Shown: positions 25,541 through 34,124, numbered from the stretch's first letter. The stretch is DNA of 64,000 nucleotides from Hyphomonadaceae bacterium (GCA_013001295.1 JABDMW010000040.1:1-64000), one strand, 5' to 3'. Made by a program: numbers and translations. Notes: generated from the sequence alone by a model not told the origin.

Positions 25541-25870
25541 ATGAGCTTCTTCTTCCTATTTTTCATCATCGCCTACTGTATCCCCTTGGTTTTACGGGGC
25601 TGGAAAAGCTTGACGGTTTGGGCGCTGCTGATTCTGGTGCTCGCCGTCTACATGTTGACAAAGGGTTCAGGCCCACAGGTCGAAGGGGCCGCCATTTTAG
25701 CGTTTCTGGGTTGGATGATCGTGGCGGGTGGCGTTTTCGGTACGCTGATCCGTGCCCTCATCCTGTATTTCAGGCCCCGCAGGGATGTGCCTCGGATGGT
25801 TTATGTTTTGGCCGCTTTGTTGTTTTGTTCGCCATTCGTCTGGTTTGTGCATCTGTTAGGACAAGCGTAA
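25541..25870 (+). CDS. small membrane protein between the terminase genes
   Basis: The 109-residue product has four hydrophobic stretches, about 2-18, 24-41, 48-74 and 86-106, with basic residues FRPRRDVPR before the last. The family is not recognised. It lies on the opposite strand between terminase large and small genes and ends nine bases from the small subunit's 3' end. It may be phage-borne cargo or an inserted chromosomal gene. Confidence 0.6.
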   Translation: MSFFFLFFIIAYCIPLVLRGWKSLTVWALLILVLAVYMLTKGSGPQVEGAAILAFLGWMIVAGGVFGTLIRALILYFRPRRDVPRMVYVLAALLFCSPFVWFVHLLGQA

Positions 25871-25879
25871 GCGCGGGCG

Positions 25880-26401
25880 CTAGCTCTCCAACTCTCTCGC
25901 ATACAGATCCGCCGCGGTCGCTGCGGTCATGTCGGCCGTAATGGTGGGGAGGTCTTCGGGGGCGAAGAGCAGCGGTTGTTCCGGCTCGCGGGTCATCAGG
26001 CCGAGCTCGCGCGCGACCAGGGCCGGGTTAAACAGGCCGACACAGGCGCCGGTAAATTTATGCTCGAAAATCACGGAGTCGACCGTGGCGACCACGTCGG
26101 CGAACGGCTCCTCGCGTTGGCGCCAGCTTTGCCAGGTTTGGTGCGCGATCCCCAGATACACACACAGGCCCGCCTGGGTCATCGGGCGCGGGCGCGGTAT
26201 ATGGATCACGGTGGCCTCGCCGGCATATTTCATCACATCGACGGTGGGCACCGGATGCGCCTCGACCCATTCAAAATACGAGATGCAGTCGAGCCACGGC
26301 TCATTGGGGTCTTCATAATACGGGTACGGCCCGAGCTTAGGGCGATGCGCCCACAGTTTCTCATCTGTCGGCACACACAAGGGTGTCAGGGTTATGGTCA
26401 T
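25880..26401 (-). CDS. terminase small subunit, gp3-like
   Basis: The 173-residue product matches the DNA-packaging protein gp3 type of small terminase: PWLDCISYFEWVEAHPVPTV, the helix-turn-helix-like TQAGLCVYLGIAHQTWQSW, then VIFEHKFTGACVGLFNPALV and ARELGL. The small subunit binds the packaging start site and loads the large subunit. AAGAGAA precedes ATG 26401. It reads toward the large subunit gene, as in phages, though 820 bases of repeats and a membrane gene stand between. Confidence 0.85.
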   Translation of the reverse strand: MTITLTPLCVPTDEKLWAHRPKLGPYPYYEDPNEPWLDCISYFEWVEAHPVPTVDVMKYAGEATVIHIPRPRPMTQAGLCVYLGIAHQTWQSWRQREEPFADVVATVDSVIFEHKFTGACVGLFNPALVARELGLMTREPEQPLLFAPEDLPTITADMTAATAADLYARELES

Positions 26402-26488
26402 GGGGTTCTCTTGGTTAATTCCGGATGTGTATTCACGGGTTCTCGGACTTTTCTCTTCCGCTCATCCCCGTCATGCGTTTTTTCTCTT

Positions 26489-26963
26489 CCGCTCATCCCC
26501 CTGGAGAGGGGGATCCATAGAGATCTAACCGCGCCCTTGTCCGAGAAGAACTAATGATATATGTTCGTGTTATGTTCTTTACTTACATGGTGACAAATCA
26601 ATATCTGGGCACGCTGTATACAGGCCACACAGATGATCTTTCTCGTCGCATTGATGAACACAGAAACGGTGCCCTTCCGGGGTTTTCAAAGAAGTATGGA
26701 TGCACGCATTTGGTCTGGTTTGAACTTCACGAAACGCGTGCATCGGCCTTTCGACGCGAGCGTCAAATTAAAAGATGGAACCGCGCCTGGAAAATTCGGT
26801 TGATCAAAAAACTCAATCCGAAATGGGATGATTTATATCCCAAGCTTTCCGAAGCTTTCGTCTATGACGAGCAAAGAATTTTCAATCCGGCGCGTCTTTA
26901 ACCCGCCAGCCGCGCTGTTCCGATATTTTTATGGATCCCCACCTGCGTGGGGATGAGCGGGAG
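26489..26963. mobile_element. family B element carrying a GIY-YIG gene between its arms
   Basis: The left arm CGCTCATCCCCCTGGAG...GGGGGATCCATAGAG (26490-26523) and the right arm TTTTATGGATCCCCACC...GTGGGGATGAGCGGGA (26929-26963) are family B ends in inverted order. The shared B core is replaced by a complete GIY-YIG gene. This repeats, with an unrelated repeat family, the layout of element A3. Confidence 0.8.
26554..26901 (+). CDS. small GIY-YIG endonuclease inside a family B element
   Basis: The 115-residue product has the GIY-YIG core FFTYMVTNQYLGTLYTGH, the arginine helix DDLSRRIDEHRNGALPGF, and the glutamate in AFRRERQIKRWNRAWKIRL. It differs a good deal from the enzyme at 14469, as its host repeat differs from family A. 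A C-terminal tail (YPKLSEAFVYDEQRIFNPAR) follows the domain. GAGAAG stands before ATG 26554; ATG 26572 is an alternative. It probably cuts DNA; a role in copying family B repeats is inference. Confidence 0.85.
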   Translation: MIYVRVMFFTYMVTNQYLGTLYTGHTDDLSRRIDEHRNGALPGFSKKYGCTHLVWFELHETRASAFRRERQIKRWNRAWKIRLIKKLNPKWDDLYPKLSEAFVYDEQRIFNPARL

Positions 26964-27156
26964 GTTAGGTACGACGGTTTTTCTACGGGGATGAGCGGGA
27001 TGTGGGGTTGGTGTTTCTGCGCATATGAGCGGGATGTGGGGTTGATGCTTCTGCGCAGATGAGCGGAAGGAGCGGAAGTTTACCTTCCCTTTCCCCTCGC
27101 GCGAAACTTGAAATTGTGCTATGGTGGTCGGAATCATAATTTGTGGGGGCGCCACA

Positions 27157-27519
27157 ATGCGGGAAACTCTTTCCATCATTTTTTTAGTTCTGATTGTTTT
27201 TTTTCTATTGGCTTCCATTCTGGAAGTCCTGTTCGGGCTGATCGCGGCCGCTCTGGTAATTGTCTGGCTGGTGATCATTTATTTTTGGCCGGGTAATGCG
27301 ATCGACAATTATATGGACCTTGCCGTCATGGGCATCAGCTACGCGATTTTACTGACGGCTATTTTGTGGTCCTGGGTGTTTCGCGTGCGGCATGTCGAGG
27401 TGTCCGATTTTGCGGACCTGATCGCGAACAAACTGCATCTGGACCTGCTTGCCCTCACCTGCCTGTTTATTATCGGCGCTCTGATCGCGATGTTATACAA
27501 TCTGGCGCGGCAAAAATAG
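27157..27519 (+). CDS. membrane protein, unknown
   Basis: From ATG 27157, with GTGGGGGCG upstream, the product has 120 residues and about four membrane helices (roughly 5-22, 24-44, 54-75 and 98-115), with FRVRHVEVSDFADLIANKL as the loop before the last. No family is recognised. It lies just beyond a family B element and three short copies of GAGCGGGATGTGGGG at 26990-27060. Confidence 0.6.
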   Translation: MRETLSIIFLVLIVFFLLASILEVLFGLIAAALVIVWLVIIYFWPGNAIDNYMDLAVMGISYAILLTAILWSWVFRVRHVEVSDFADLIANKLHLDLLALTCLFIIGALIAMLYNLARQK

Positions 27520-27573
27520 GTGCTGGTTCGTGGTAAATTGTGCCCTTAAAAACGGCAACGGGCCGAACAATTA

Positions 27574-27750
27574 AGCCCCTCACCCGCAGCTTACTTGGTA
27601 AACGCGACCTCTCCCAACGGGAGAGGCAAACAATTAAGTCTCCTTCCCGGCACTCCCTTCACATGCTAAAAATTGTAAGAATCTTGACCTGACCTCCGCA
27701 TCCTGAGGCGCTGCGGAGCGGCATCTCGAAGGATCGGGGAGAGGATTGAT
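27574..27750. repeat. family C element (CCCCTCACCC...CTCTCCC type), decayed
   Basis: GCCCCTCACCCGCAGC, GCGACCTCTCCCAACGGG and GAGAGG, with a right part near GATCGGGGAGAGGATTG, follow the pattern of the other two C copies at 34125 and 37301. No gene is seen in 27520-27881. Confidence 0.55.
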
Positions 27751-27881
27751 CGCATTTATATCGGTGGCGATATCGATATTTCAGACGAATGTGCGTAAGG
27801 TCGTTATACAACTTTTAGCTTTACTTACTTTCTTCTTAAACCTATGCATGTGTATTGCATCGATACTCTCGGGATCACAAT

Positions 27882-28280
27882 ATGGATTGGAAATCTTGTT
27901 TCAAAACTGTCGGCATTGTCGTGCCGCTATTGGCGCTCCCGGCCTGCTCGACCATCGTCAATGGCAAAAACCAAAGCGTGAAGGTCAGAACCGGCTATGT
28001 CGGCGGCGCCGATTGCCTGTTATCCGGCGGCAGCAAATATGCAGTCAAAGCCCGCTTTACCACCCCGGCGCAAATCCAGATTCCCCGCAGCAAGAAAGCG
28101 CTCAAGCTGTATTGCAAAAAAGACGGATATCTGGACGCGGTCCAACAGGTTGACGCCTATATGGAAGAAACCGCCGTCGGCAATTTGCTGTTGGTCGGCG
28201 CCGGTGTTGATGCGTATACGGGCGCGCTCTACAAATATCCGGACACGATTATATTAGAGATGGTCGAAGCCTCCCGGTAA
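27882..28280 (+). CDS. small lipoprotein with PEGA-like fold
   Basis: From ATG 27882 the product has 132 residues. The signal peptide ends LLALPACST (lipobox), and the mature protein begins STIVNGKNQSVKVRTG, with ADCLLSGGSKYAVK and a later LKLYCKKDGYLDAVQQVDAY. This CSTIVNG start and Cys-x-Leu strand is common to small outer-membrane lipoproteins with a PEGA-like beta sandwich. Role unknown. A weak hairpin with T-rich tail follows at 28267-28292. Confidence 0.75.
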   Translation: MDWKSCFKTVGIVVPLLALPACSTIVNGKNQSVKVRTGYVGGADCLLSGGSKYAVKARFTTPAQIQIPRSKKALKLYCKKDGYLDAVQQVDAYMEETAVGNLLLVGAGVDAYTGALYKYPDTIILEMVEASR

Positions 28281-28292
28281 GGGCTTTCTTTT
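28267..28292 (+). terminator. weak terminator-like hairpin
   Basis: AAGCC and GGCTT pair around a short loop and are followed by TCTTTT. The stem is only about five base pairs and overlaps the lipoprotein stop, so this is a weak call. Confidence 0.35.
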
Positions 28293-28415
28293 ATCCACTC
28301 ATCCCGCTCACTCCCCTTGCACGCGAAAAGTTGATAAAGTTTTCCCCACCCTTGCGGTCAAGTGAACATTATGTTAGATTGTTACTACATCACACATCGC
28401 CGTTTGGATTTTCCT

Positions 28416-28829
28416 ATGCGCGTCAAGACCGTCACATCCCAATTGCCGACCCTGCTGGCTTTGTGTGTGTTGATGTTTGCCGCCACAATGGCGTTTGGCG
28501 GGCGCTATCTGGTCACCTCTGAAAAATCGATCACGGAAGGCTGTGAGGCCTCATTCTGCGTCGGTCAGGACCAGGCCTCGGTCGATGCCGTATTGCAGGC
28601 CAGTGATGACCGCATTGACCAGACCCTCAAATCAAAGCCGTTCGATGTCTTGCAGATCTCGGCCGAAACCATCAAGAATAACGAAGTTTTGGGCTATGAC
28701 CGCTTTGATTATTGGCATGTGATCTTGAAAAAAGACCGCGGCTGGGAAAAGCATGTGCGTCTGAAGTTCAAAAACGATGTCCTGATCGAGATCGATATCA
28801 AATCCTACGGACCGCTGGCCATCAGCTAG
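28416..28829 (+). CDS. exported protein, unknown
   Basis: From ATG 28416 the product has 137 residues; in-frame ATG codons at 28362 and 28371 would add a short N-terminal stretch. A hydrophobic segment (LPTLLALCVLMFAATMAFGG) acts as signal or anchor. The mature part has a Cys pair (EGCEASFCVG) and then ASVDAVLQASDDRIDQTL and YWHVILKKDRGWEKHVRLKF. No family is recognised. Confidence 0.6.
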   Translation: MRVKTVTSQLPTLLALCVLMFAATMAFGGRYLVTSEKSITEGCEASFCVGQDQASVDAVLQASDDRIDQTLKSKPFDVLQISAETIKNNEVLGYDRFDYWHVILKKDRGWEKHVRLKFKNDVLIEIDIKSYGPLAIS

Positions 28830-28933
28830 ACAGTACCGTTATTAGGACTGACATTAAGCCTTTGTTTTTACAATAATTATCATCATTTTACGTGTGTCCT
28901 AAGGCGCGGCACACGCCGCTATCCCCGGCTATT

Positions 28934-28949
28934 TTAACCAAATGCTAAC
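28934..28949. promoter_or_regulatory. weak CtrA-like site ahead of the vWA gene
   Basis: TTAACCAAATGCTAAC fits TTAA-N7-TTAAC with one mismatch. CtrA controls pilus genes in Caulobacter and relatives, and this site lies about 70 bases before a TadG-like gene. One mismatch and a short motif make this a tentative call. Confidence 0.3.
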
Positions 28950-29019
28950 CCTGTTTTTTCAACTGGTTTTAAATGATCCTCCTTAAGCTTTGCGTTGAGC
29001 GGGCAAGTGGGCGATTAAA

Positions 29020-30336
29020 ATGTTGAGAAAATACCGTAAAAACAGCGACGGAAATGTCGCCATGATGTTTGGCGCTACGGCTCTGTTGGTATTGGCCCTG
29101 GTAGGTTTTGCCGTCGATTACAATGGCATCACGGCAAGCAAGGTTAAATATCAGGCCATGGCCGACGCGGCCGTGCTGATGGCGGCCGGTTCCGGTGTGC
29201 AAGACGAAGCCGAGCTACAAGCCCTGGCGGAACAGGTGGTTGCCGCCCACAATTATGAGAGCGAAACTCTGATCACGGATTTGTCGATCCTGGAAGACAA
29301 TACCTTGCGGGTCGAGGTATCCGCCCAAAAACAACTCGCCATAATGAGCATGTTCGGGGCGCCTACTCCAACAGTCCGGGTCGGATCAGAATCGCCCCCC
29401 AAGGGCGATGTCAAACTTAACCTTGCACTGGTTCTGGATGTGACCGGATCAATGGAAGGGACAAAAATCACCACCCTGAAATCAGCGGCGACGACACTGG
29501 TCGATGATCTGGATACCGGCGAACCGGGCGATGTGATGATCAGCGTCGTGCCATTTTCACGCTATATGAAAATCCCGACCAGCTATCTTGGCTCACCATG
29601 GCTCGAAGTGGAACCGACCTCGGAACATTGCTGGAACCGGCTTGACGAGGATGCCTCGACAGGATGCGAAGTCGATGTTGACGATGAAGACGGGGATATG
29701 GAGTGCGACGTCGAAGTTTATTATGAGGTCTGCGAAATCTTGTCCTGGAACGGGTGTATGGGCTCACGCGCCGAGCCATGGGACAAGCGTGACTATTATG
29801 GCGGCACAAGATTGCAGGGATTTGCAGGTGGTGGCAGCTGTCATTCAGAACTGCAAACACTGTCCTCAAATTTTGATACTGTCAGGAGTGTGATTGCCGG
29901 ACTCGATACGCGCGAAGACACATTCATTCCATCCGGCCTGATGTGGGGCTGGCGTACACTTTCTGAAGACATGCCGTTCACCCAAGCCAATACCGCCGAT
30001 AAAAACGAACGCAAAAGCGCCATGCTATTGATGTCGGACGGGCAGAACACCCGCTCTTACGGCGGCACCAATGCAACCTTTAACGGCGTCTTCCACTGGA
30101 ACAGCGACACGGATGATGCCAATGCCGATACAGCCGAAATTTGCGCCAATATTAAAAATGACGGCATTATCATCTATTCGGTCGCGTTTGAAGTTACCGA
30201 TCCGGATACAATCGCCATGATGCGCAATTGTGCCACGGATCCCGGCAAATTCTTTGACGCAGCAGATACGGCCGCACTTGAAATTGCCTTTGCGGATGTC
30301 GGAAAAGACCTGGCCCAAATCCGCCTGTCAAAATAG
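29020..30336 (+). CDS. TadG-like protein with von Willebrand A domain
   Basis: The 438-residue product has the TadE/TadG N terminus: basic start, then DGNVAMMFGATALLVLALVG with the single membrane helix and AVDYNG. A vWA domain follows, with the metal site LALVLDVTGSMEG near residue 143, ending in a Cys-rich loop (CWNRLDEDASTGCEVD, ECDVEVYYEVCEIL) and the conserved LLMSDGQNT. Such proteins accompany Flp/Tad pili and are thought to bind envelope or surface partners. It is related to the pair at 50361 and 51783 but stands 20 kb away. Confidence 0.85.
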   Translation: MLRKYRKNSDGNVAMMFGATALLVLALVGFAVDYNGITASKVKYQAMADAAVLMAAGSGVQDEAELQALAEQVVAAHNYESETLITDLSILEDNTLRVEVSAQKQLAIMSMFGAPTPTVRVGSESPPKGDVKLNLALVLDVTGSMEGTKITTLKSAATTLVDDLDTGEPGDVMISVVPFSRYMKIPTSYLGSPWLEVEPTSEHCWNRLDEDASTGCEVDVDDEDGDMECDVEVYYEVCEILSWNGCMGSRAEPWDKRDYYGGTRLQGFAGGGSCHSELQTLSSNFDTVRSVIAGLDTREDTFIPSGLMWGWRTLSEDMPFTQANTADKNERKSAMLLMSDGQNTRSYGGTNATFNGVFHWNSDTDDANADTAEICANIKNDGIIIYSVAFEVTDPDTIAMMRNCATDPGKFFDAADTAALEIAFADVGKDLAQIRLSK

Positions 30337-30394
30337 ATGTATCACTTAAGATCAGCGCGCAAATGTCACGCACATGTGTGAGGCGCATTATCTA

Positions 30395-30409
30395 GAACAT
30401 AAAGTGAAC
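30395..30409. promoter_or_regulatory. LexA (SOS) box candidate 2
   Basis: GAACATAAAGTGAAC fits GAAC-N7-GAAC. It shares flanks with the box at 694 (CCCGTGTAAACCCC follows both), so the two belong to one repeated block of about 80 bases. It lies after the vWA gene and before a family B2 element; no gene starts directly beside it, so it may be a relic of a moved segment. Confidence 0.55.
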
Positions 30410-30492
30410 ATAGCCCGGTTTACCGACCCGTGTAAACCCCTTTTTTATTGAAAATATTATCCTGCCATTCACCCCCGGTATATCCCCTCTTC

Positions 30493-30655
30493 CGCTCATC
30501 TAAGCGTTTCTTTTGAAACGCGTCGAAGACAGGCGCGGATGCGCCGCCCGATCAGGGATCCAGCGAATGAGCATGCGCGTCAGCGCATCCCGCAAGTCTC
30601 GAACTGGATCCCAGCTCACGCGTTTGGAGAGAAACGCTCGGCTGGGATGAGCGGG
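30493..30655. repeat. family B2 element with two nested mini-palindromes
   Basis: CGCTCATCTAAGCG and the core GATCAGGGATCCAGCG, GAGCATGCGCGTCAGCGCAT, ending GCTGGGATGAGCGGGG. Mini-palindromes sit at 30504-30521 (GCGTTTC-TTTT-GAAACGC) and 30620-30637 (GCGTTTG-GAGA-GAAACGC), at the same places as in the copy at 22835. Confidence 0.85.
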
Positions 30656-30697
30656 GTGTGGGGTTGAAATTATCTGGTCTTGCGGGAAGAGCGGGGC

Positions 30698-31123
30698 TCA
30701 TTCACCCGCGAGATAAAACTGAGCATCTTCGCTCTTGTCGGGGCGGACGATCGCCCACGCCACCCCGGCGGTAAACAGGGCTGAGGGGATGATGATTGCG
30801 GCCACTAAACCAATCAATTGCCAAGAAATGGCCGCGCTGCTCAACATTGAAATTCCCATCGCAGCGACAGGAACCAATCCGATCATGCCGGCTGCGATTA
30901 AATAATCCCTGAGCGAATATTGTTTGGATTTGTTGAGAACAATATGAGACGGCAGCCCAAACAACAGCGTCCCCAAAAAAGCGAAAAAGAGCGAATACAC
31001 TGCAACAAACAAAGCCTGTTGCCATAGACCACCCATGATCAACCAAATCAGCCCCCATACACATGCGAGGGACAGCGGTGCTAAAAACACCGCCGCGATC
31101 AGGCGATTGGTTTCGGGTTTCAT
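30698..31123 (-). CDS. multi-pass membrane protein, unknown
   Basis: The 141-residue product has four likely helices (about 8-29, 33-57, 74-95 and 103-125) with the sequence LFGLPSHIVLNKSKQYSLRD between the second and third, and ends in an acidic tail. No family is recognised. It follows the DoxX gene on the same strand by 22 bases and may be cotranscribed. Confidence 0.65.
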   Translation of the reverse strand: MKPETNRLIAAVFLAPLSLACVWGLIWLIMGGLWQQALFVAVYSLFFAFLGTLLFGLPSHIVLNKSKQYSLRDYLIAAGMIGLVPVAAMGISMLSSAAISWQLIGLVAAIIIPSALFTAGVAWAIVRPDKSEDAQFYLAGE

Positions 31124-31145
31124 GTGCCGGTTTAAATCCGCTGAT

Positions 31146-31568
31146 TTATGGGTCGGTTTTTGGGTCCGCTTTCCATATCCCGCTTAATGACAGCTTGCGC
31201 TTGGGCGAGGCCGCCGCCAGCACCAACAGCCCGGCCATAATGCCGAGGTTTTTGATGAAGTTCTGCATTTCGTGCGGCTTGATGTCCGCCTCCATATTCC
31301 AAAACCCGTGCATCATCACATTGATGACGATGATCAACAGGGCCAGACCCAACGCCCCAAAGCGCACAAACCGGCCGGTGATCAACATCAGCCCGGCGAT
31401 GATTTCCGCGATCGTCGCGATCATCAACAGCGCCGGTGCGGCCGGGATATCGAGCTCGGTCATCATGTCGATATGCATGTTCCAGGCAACGATTTTCATC
31501 ACGCCGGGAATGAGGAAATATAGCCCGAGCAAATACCGCCCAATGGTCATTAAAACTGTGTCGCTCAT
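31146..31568 (-). CDS. DoxX-family membrane protein
   Basis: The 140-residue product has four membrane helices and the DoxX motifs: IGRYLLGLYFLIPGVMKIVA, then APALLMIATIAEIIAGLMLI and GRFVRFGALGLALL. HEMQNFIKNLGIMAGLL closes the domain. DoxX proteins are linked with quinone or thiol redox functions, and no substrate can be given. GGGAGCG precedes ATG 31568. Confidence 0.9.
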   Translation of the reverse strand: MSDTVLMTIGRYLLGLYFLIPGVMKIVAWNMHIDMMTELDIPAAPALLMIATIAEIIAGLMLITGRFVRFGALGLALLIIVINVMMHGFWNMEADIKPHEMQNFIKNLGIMAGLLVLAAASPKRKLSLSGIWKADPKTDP

Positions 31569-31705
31569 AGCGCGCTCCCCGTGTGTTATTGTGTGGCGTA
31601 AAGCCTACCCTTGCCTAACACAAGTGGGTAGGATTGTGAAATGGCGTGTTGGGGTTGTCGGCTCAGCATTTATCCGGTTAGATTAACAGCGAATGGGAGG
31701 CATTT

Positions 31706-32458
31706 ATGAGTGAAGAATGGAATACATTTATGCGGTTCAAAGGCGAGACACCCGTTTCCATTGCCTTGGATACCGGTATCGCGCGCGAGTGCCCGCTACC
31801 CGGCTATCCAATTCTAGGCACATTAGCGCTGCAACTCAATGCGCCGGGTCTGCACGGGCTTACAGACAATCAGGAATATGAACGGGTCGGTGAGATTGAT
31901 GACCGGGTGACGGCGATCCTCGATGTCGACGATCTGGCAATCAATGTCGGTCGGTCGACCAGTAACGGCATTCGCACACTCTATTTTTACACCAGAGATG
32001 CCGATACATGGGCGAAGGCGGTCAAAGCCGCGATGAAACAGTTTCCAAATTATAATTTCGACGTTAAACAAGTTGAAGATTCAAATTGGGATCAATATTG
32101 GCAGGATTTATCCCCGTCGCAATGGGAATGGCAATCCATCGGAAATCAGGGCGTGCTTCGCTCTCTTCACGAACACGGCGATGACCCCTCGGTCGCGCGT
32201 ATGATCGATCATATGGCCTTATTTGCCAGCAAAGCGGCGCTCTATACATATTCGGAGTTTCTCAAAAGCCAAAAGTTTGACATTACGCGAATCCGCCGGG
32301 AAAAGCTCATGCGCGGCAAACATATGATCGAATTCGAACGCGTGGACATTCCAAATGATATCGACACCATCGTAAAACCCTTGTTTGACAAAGCCCTGGA
32401 ATTGTCCGGCGAGTATGATGGCTGGGCCAGCATTGTGGTGAAACGGGAAGACGGGTAA
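31706..32458 (+). CDS. DUF695-RraB fusion protein
   Basis: The 250-residue product has two parts. Residues 1 to about 140 match DUF695 (MSEEWNTFMRFKGETPVSIA, then AINVGRSTSNGIRTLYFYTR, PNYNFDVKQVEDSNWDQYW). Residues about 150-250 match RraB: SKAALYTYSEFLKSQKFDIT, then FERVDIPNDIDTIVKPLFDK and the signature GEYDGWASIVV. RraB binds RNase E and lowers its activity in E. coli; whether this fusion does so is unknown. GGGAGG precedes ATG 31706. Confidence 0.85.
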   Translation: MSEEWNTFMRFKGETPVSIALDTGIARECPLPGYPILGTLALQLNAPGLHGLTDNQEYERVGEIDDRVTAILDVDDLAINVGRSTSNGIRTLYFYTRDADTWAKAVKAAMKQFPNYNFDVKQVEDSNWDQYWQDLSPSQWEWQSIGNQGVLRSLHEHGDDPSVARMIDHMALFASKAALYTYSEFLKSQKFDITRIRREKLMRGKHMIEFERVDIPNDIDTIVKPLFDKALELSGEYDGWASIVVKREDG

Positions 32459-32581
32459 ATTTGTCGGGACAGCTGATCCAACACAACAACTTTGTACATC
32501 ATATGAGAAGCACATCCTGATACATCCCCTCTTCTGATCAGTGTGAATTCGATACATCCCTACTCCGCTCATCCCGGTATT

Positions 32582-32688
32582 CGTCATTGCCGGGTTTAGC
32601 CCGGCAATCCAACTCTGAAGTTTTCCGTTCCGCGGCATATCACGGCTCGGCACAGGGTTGGATTACCGCCACAAGGGCGGTAATGACG
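32582..32688. repeat. family A palindromic element (A11)
   Basis: Arms CGTCATTGCCGGG...CCCGGCAATCCAACTCTG and CAGGGTTGGATTACCGCC...GGCGGTAATGACG are complete. The right hairpin uses CCGCC/GGCGG in place of CCCCG/CGGGG, a compensated change that keeps the stem paired. Confidence 0.9.
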
Positions 32689-32725
32689 GATTAAAGATGT
32701 TGAGCAACTCCATATATCCCCCACC

Positions 32726-32795
32726 CGCTCATCCCTGTGAAAACAGGGATCCAGCGAATGAGTATGCGCGCGAGTGTATCCCATTGATGCGGCGT
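32726..32795. repeat. family B2 element, right arm missing
   Basis: CGCTCATCCCTGTG...CAGGGATCCAGCG and GAGTATGCGCGCGAGTG are present, but the closing TGGATCCC...GGGATGAGCG is absent. With A11 it fills the gap 32459-32827, which has no gene. Confidence 0.7.
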
Positions 32796-32827
32796 GTGGG
32801 TTCAGCCACCTTAATCGTCTTTTAATT

Positions 32828-33154
32828 TCAGCTCCGCCAGCCTTTAAAATACCCAAGCTCCTGTAAGCTGGCTTTGTGTTTTCTTTTAAAATACCAATAG
32901 GCGGCGATGGATTGTACGAGCAATAAAATTTGGGATGTCCAAGGAATCCATATCTGTTTTGTCTCGGTGAATTCGAGGTGCAAAGTAAGAATGTTTATCA
33001 ATATTATAAGGTATGCAACAAACGCTATCTGTCCGACAACAAATTTTGACGACGGCTGAAAACGTGTTCCAACCCAATACAAAAAATGGAAATAACTAGC
33101 CGCGGCGCAGGCAGACAAAGCAAAACTTAATACCAGAACAATTAGGAAATTCAT
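32828..33154 (-). CDS. membrane protein, unknown
   Basis: From ATG 33154 the product has 108 residues; the frame extends upstream but only as shadow of the next gene. It has three hydrophobic stretches (about 2-25, 38-56 and 68-85), the first with an LSAC that could be a lipobox. FKRKHKASLQELGYFKGW is the tail. No family is recognised. It may be the last gene of the phage block or a neighbour. Confidence 0.55.
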   Translation of the reverse strand: MNFLIVLVLSFALSACAAASYFHFLYWVGTRFQPSSKFVVGQIAFVAYLIILINILTLHLEFTETKQIWIPWTSQILLLVQSIAAYWYFKRKHKASLQELGYFKGWRS

Positions 33155-33200
33155 GTCAGCATTATGCTGGACAACCTTACTTTGATCAACGAGGAATACT

Positions 33201-33614
33201 CTAACCCCGCACAGCGCGGGCATTGACAAAACCTCTCCACGTCGCCGCTTCTTCCCTTGGGATAATCTTACACCCTGAGACATGGGCGGCGTGGCGTAGC
33301 GTGCGTTCGAGCACGGTGAGCGAGTTGCGCACATAGGGGATGTGGTGCTCGCGTTCGATCTCGATGCCCGCCTTTGAAATGATGTAGAGGGTGCGCGACA
33401 GCACCGCATCGGCCGCCTCATCATCCTCAAACCACAGGATCGGTCCGGGCTGATAGTCGAGCCCGAGTTTGGCCGCGCTATTCAGCGTGCGTTTCTGGGC
33501 CCGTTCCGGGTATTTACCGCGCCGCAACGACGTGCGCCCGTCCACCCGGTCGAGGAACACGGCCCGGCACGGCAGGAATTTGCGCCTATCCTTGTTTTTG
33601 GTATCCTTGATCAT
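33201..33614 (-). CDS. phage-block protein, unknown
   Basis: The 137-residue product is basic at its N terminus (IKDTKNKDRRKFLPCRAVFL, then LRRGKYPERAQKRTLNSAAK) and has a helical C-terminal half (NSLTVLERTLRHAAHVSGCK). Its ATG overlaps the stop of the upstream HTH gene (ATGA at 33614-33611), so it is translated with it. No family is recognised; position between DUF1376 and terminase genes suits a phage middle gene. Confidence 0.6.
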   Translation of the reverse strand: MIKDTKNKDRRKFLPCRAVFLDRVDGRTSLRRGKYPERAQKRTLNSAAKLGLDYQPGPILWFEDDEAADAVLSRTLYIISKAGIEIEREHHIPYVRNSLTVLERTLRHAAHVSGCKIIPREEAATWRGFVNARAVRG

Positions 33615-34072
33615 GCGGCCGCGACCTCATCGCGGAGGCTCGCTGCCTCGATCAAATCATAACAGGCGAGGATTTTGTTGCGAACGGCCGTGTGAGAACA
33701 GCCGAGCCGACGCCCGATCGCCGCGTAGCTGGCGCCACGCCCATGCCATTTTAAGGCCCGCCAATGATCGGCGTAATGGGCATTGGAATAGATCAGCCGC
33801 GCCAAGCGCATGGCGGGCAAATAATCATCAATATCAGCGGCACTGGCGCGCAGCCCCACATGCGCCTCAGCCGCCAATTCCAGATCGCTCTTTTTGTCCT
33901 CATCCCACGCGCCCGCGTGCCAGTATTCCTCGCGCATTTCCGGGCGGTAATCGGGCCAGCTGGTCAGGTTGGCATAGAGATGATGGGCGTCGCCGGCCCG
34001 GATCATCGGCTCAATCATCAGAGCCCGCAACACGCGGATCACCGGCGCTGATTTTTGTTTTCGTTGAGTCAT
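33611..34072 (-). CDS. phage-block protein with C-terminal helix-turn-helix
   Basis: From ATG 34072, with GGAAGGAACA upstream, the product has 153 residues. The C-terminal part ALKWHGRGASYAAIGRRLGC then SHTAVRNKILACYDL is a clear helix-turn-helix. The central part DYLPAMRLARLIYSNAHYAD is helical. A regulator of late phage genes or a packaging-linked DNA-binding protein is likely, which one is not known. It is coupled to the next gene by an ATGA overlap. Confidence 0.7.
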   Translation of the reverse strand: MTQRKQKSAPVIRVLRALMIEPMIRAGDAHHLYANLTSWPDYRPEMREEYWHAGAWDEDKKSDLELAAEAHVGLRASAADIDDYLPAMRLARLIYSNAHYADHWRALKWHGRGASYAAIGRRLGCSHTAVRNKILACYDLIEAASLRDEVAAA

Positions 34073-34124
34073 ATTTGTTCCTTCCATTCACTTTGTTTTT
34101 TTGTCGTAGACCTGATCCATCCAA

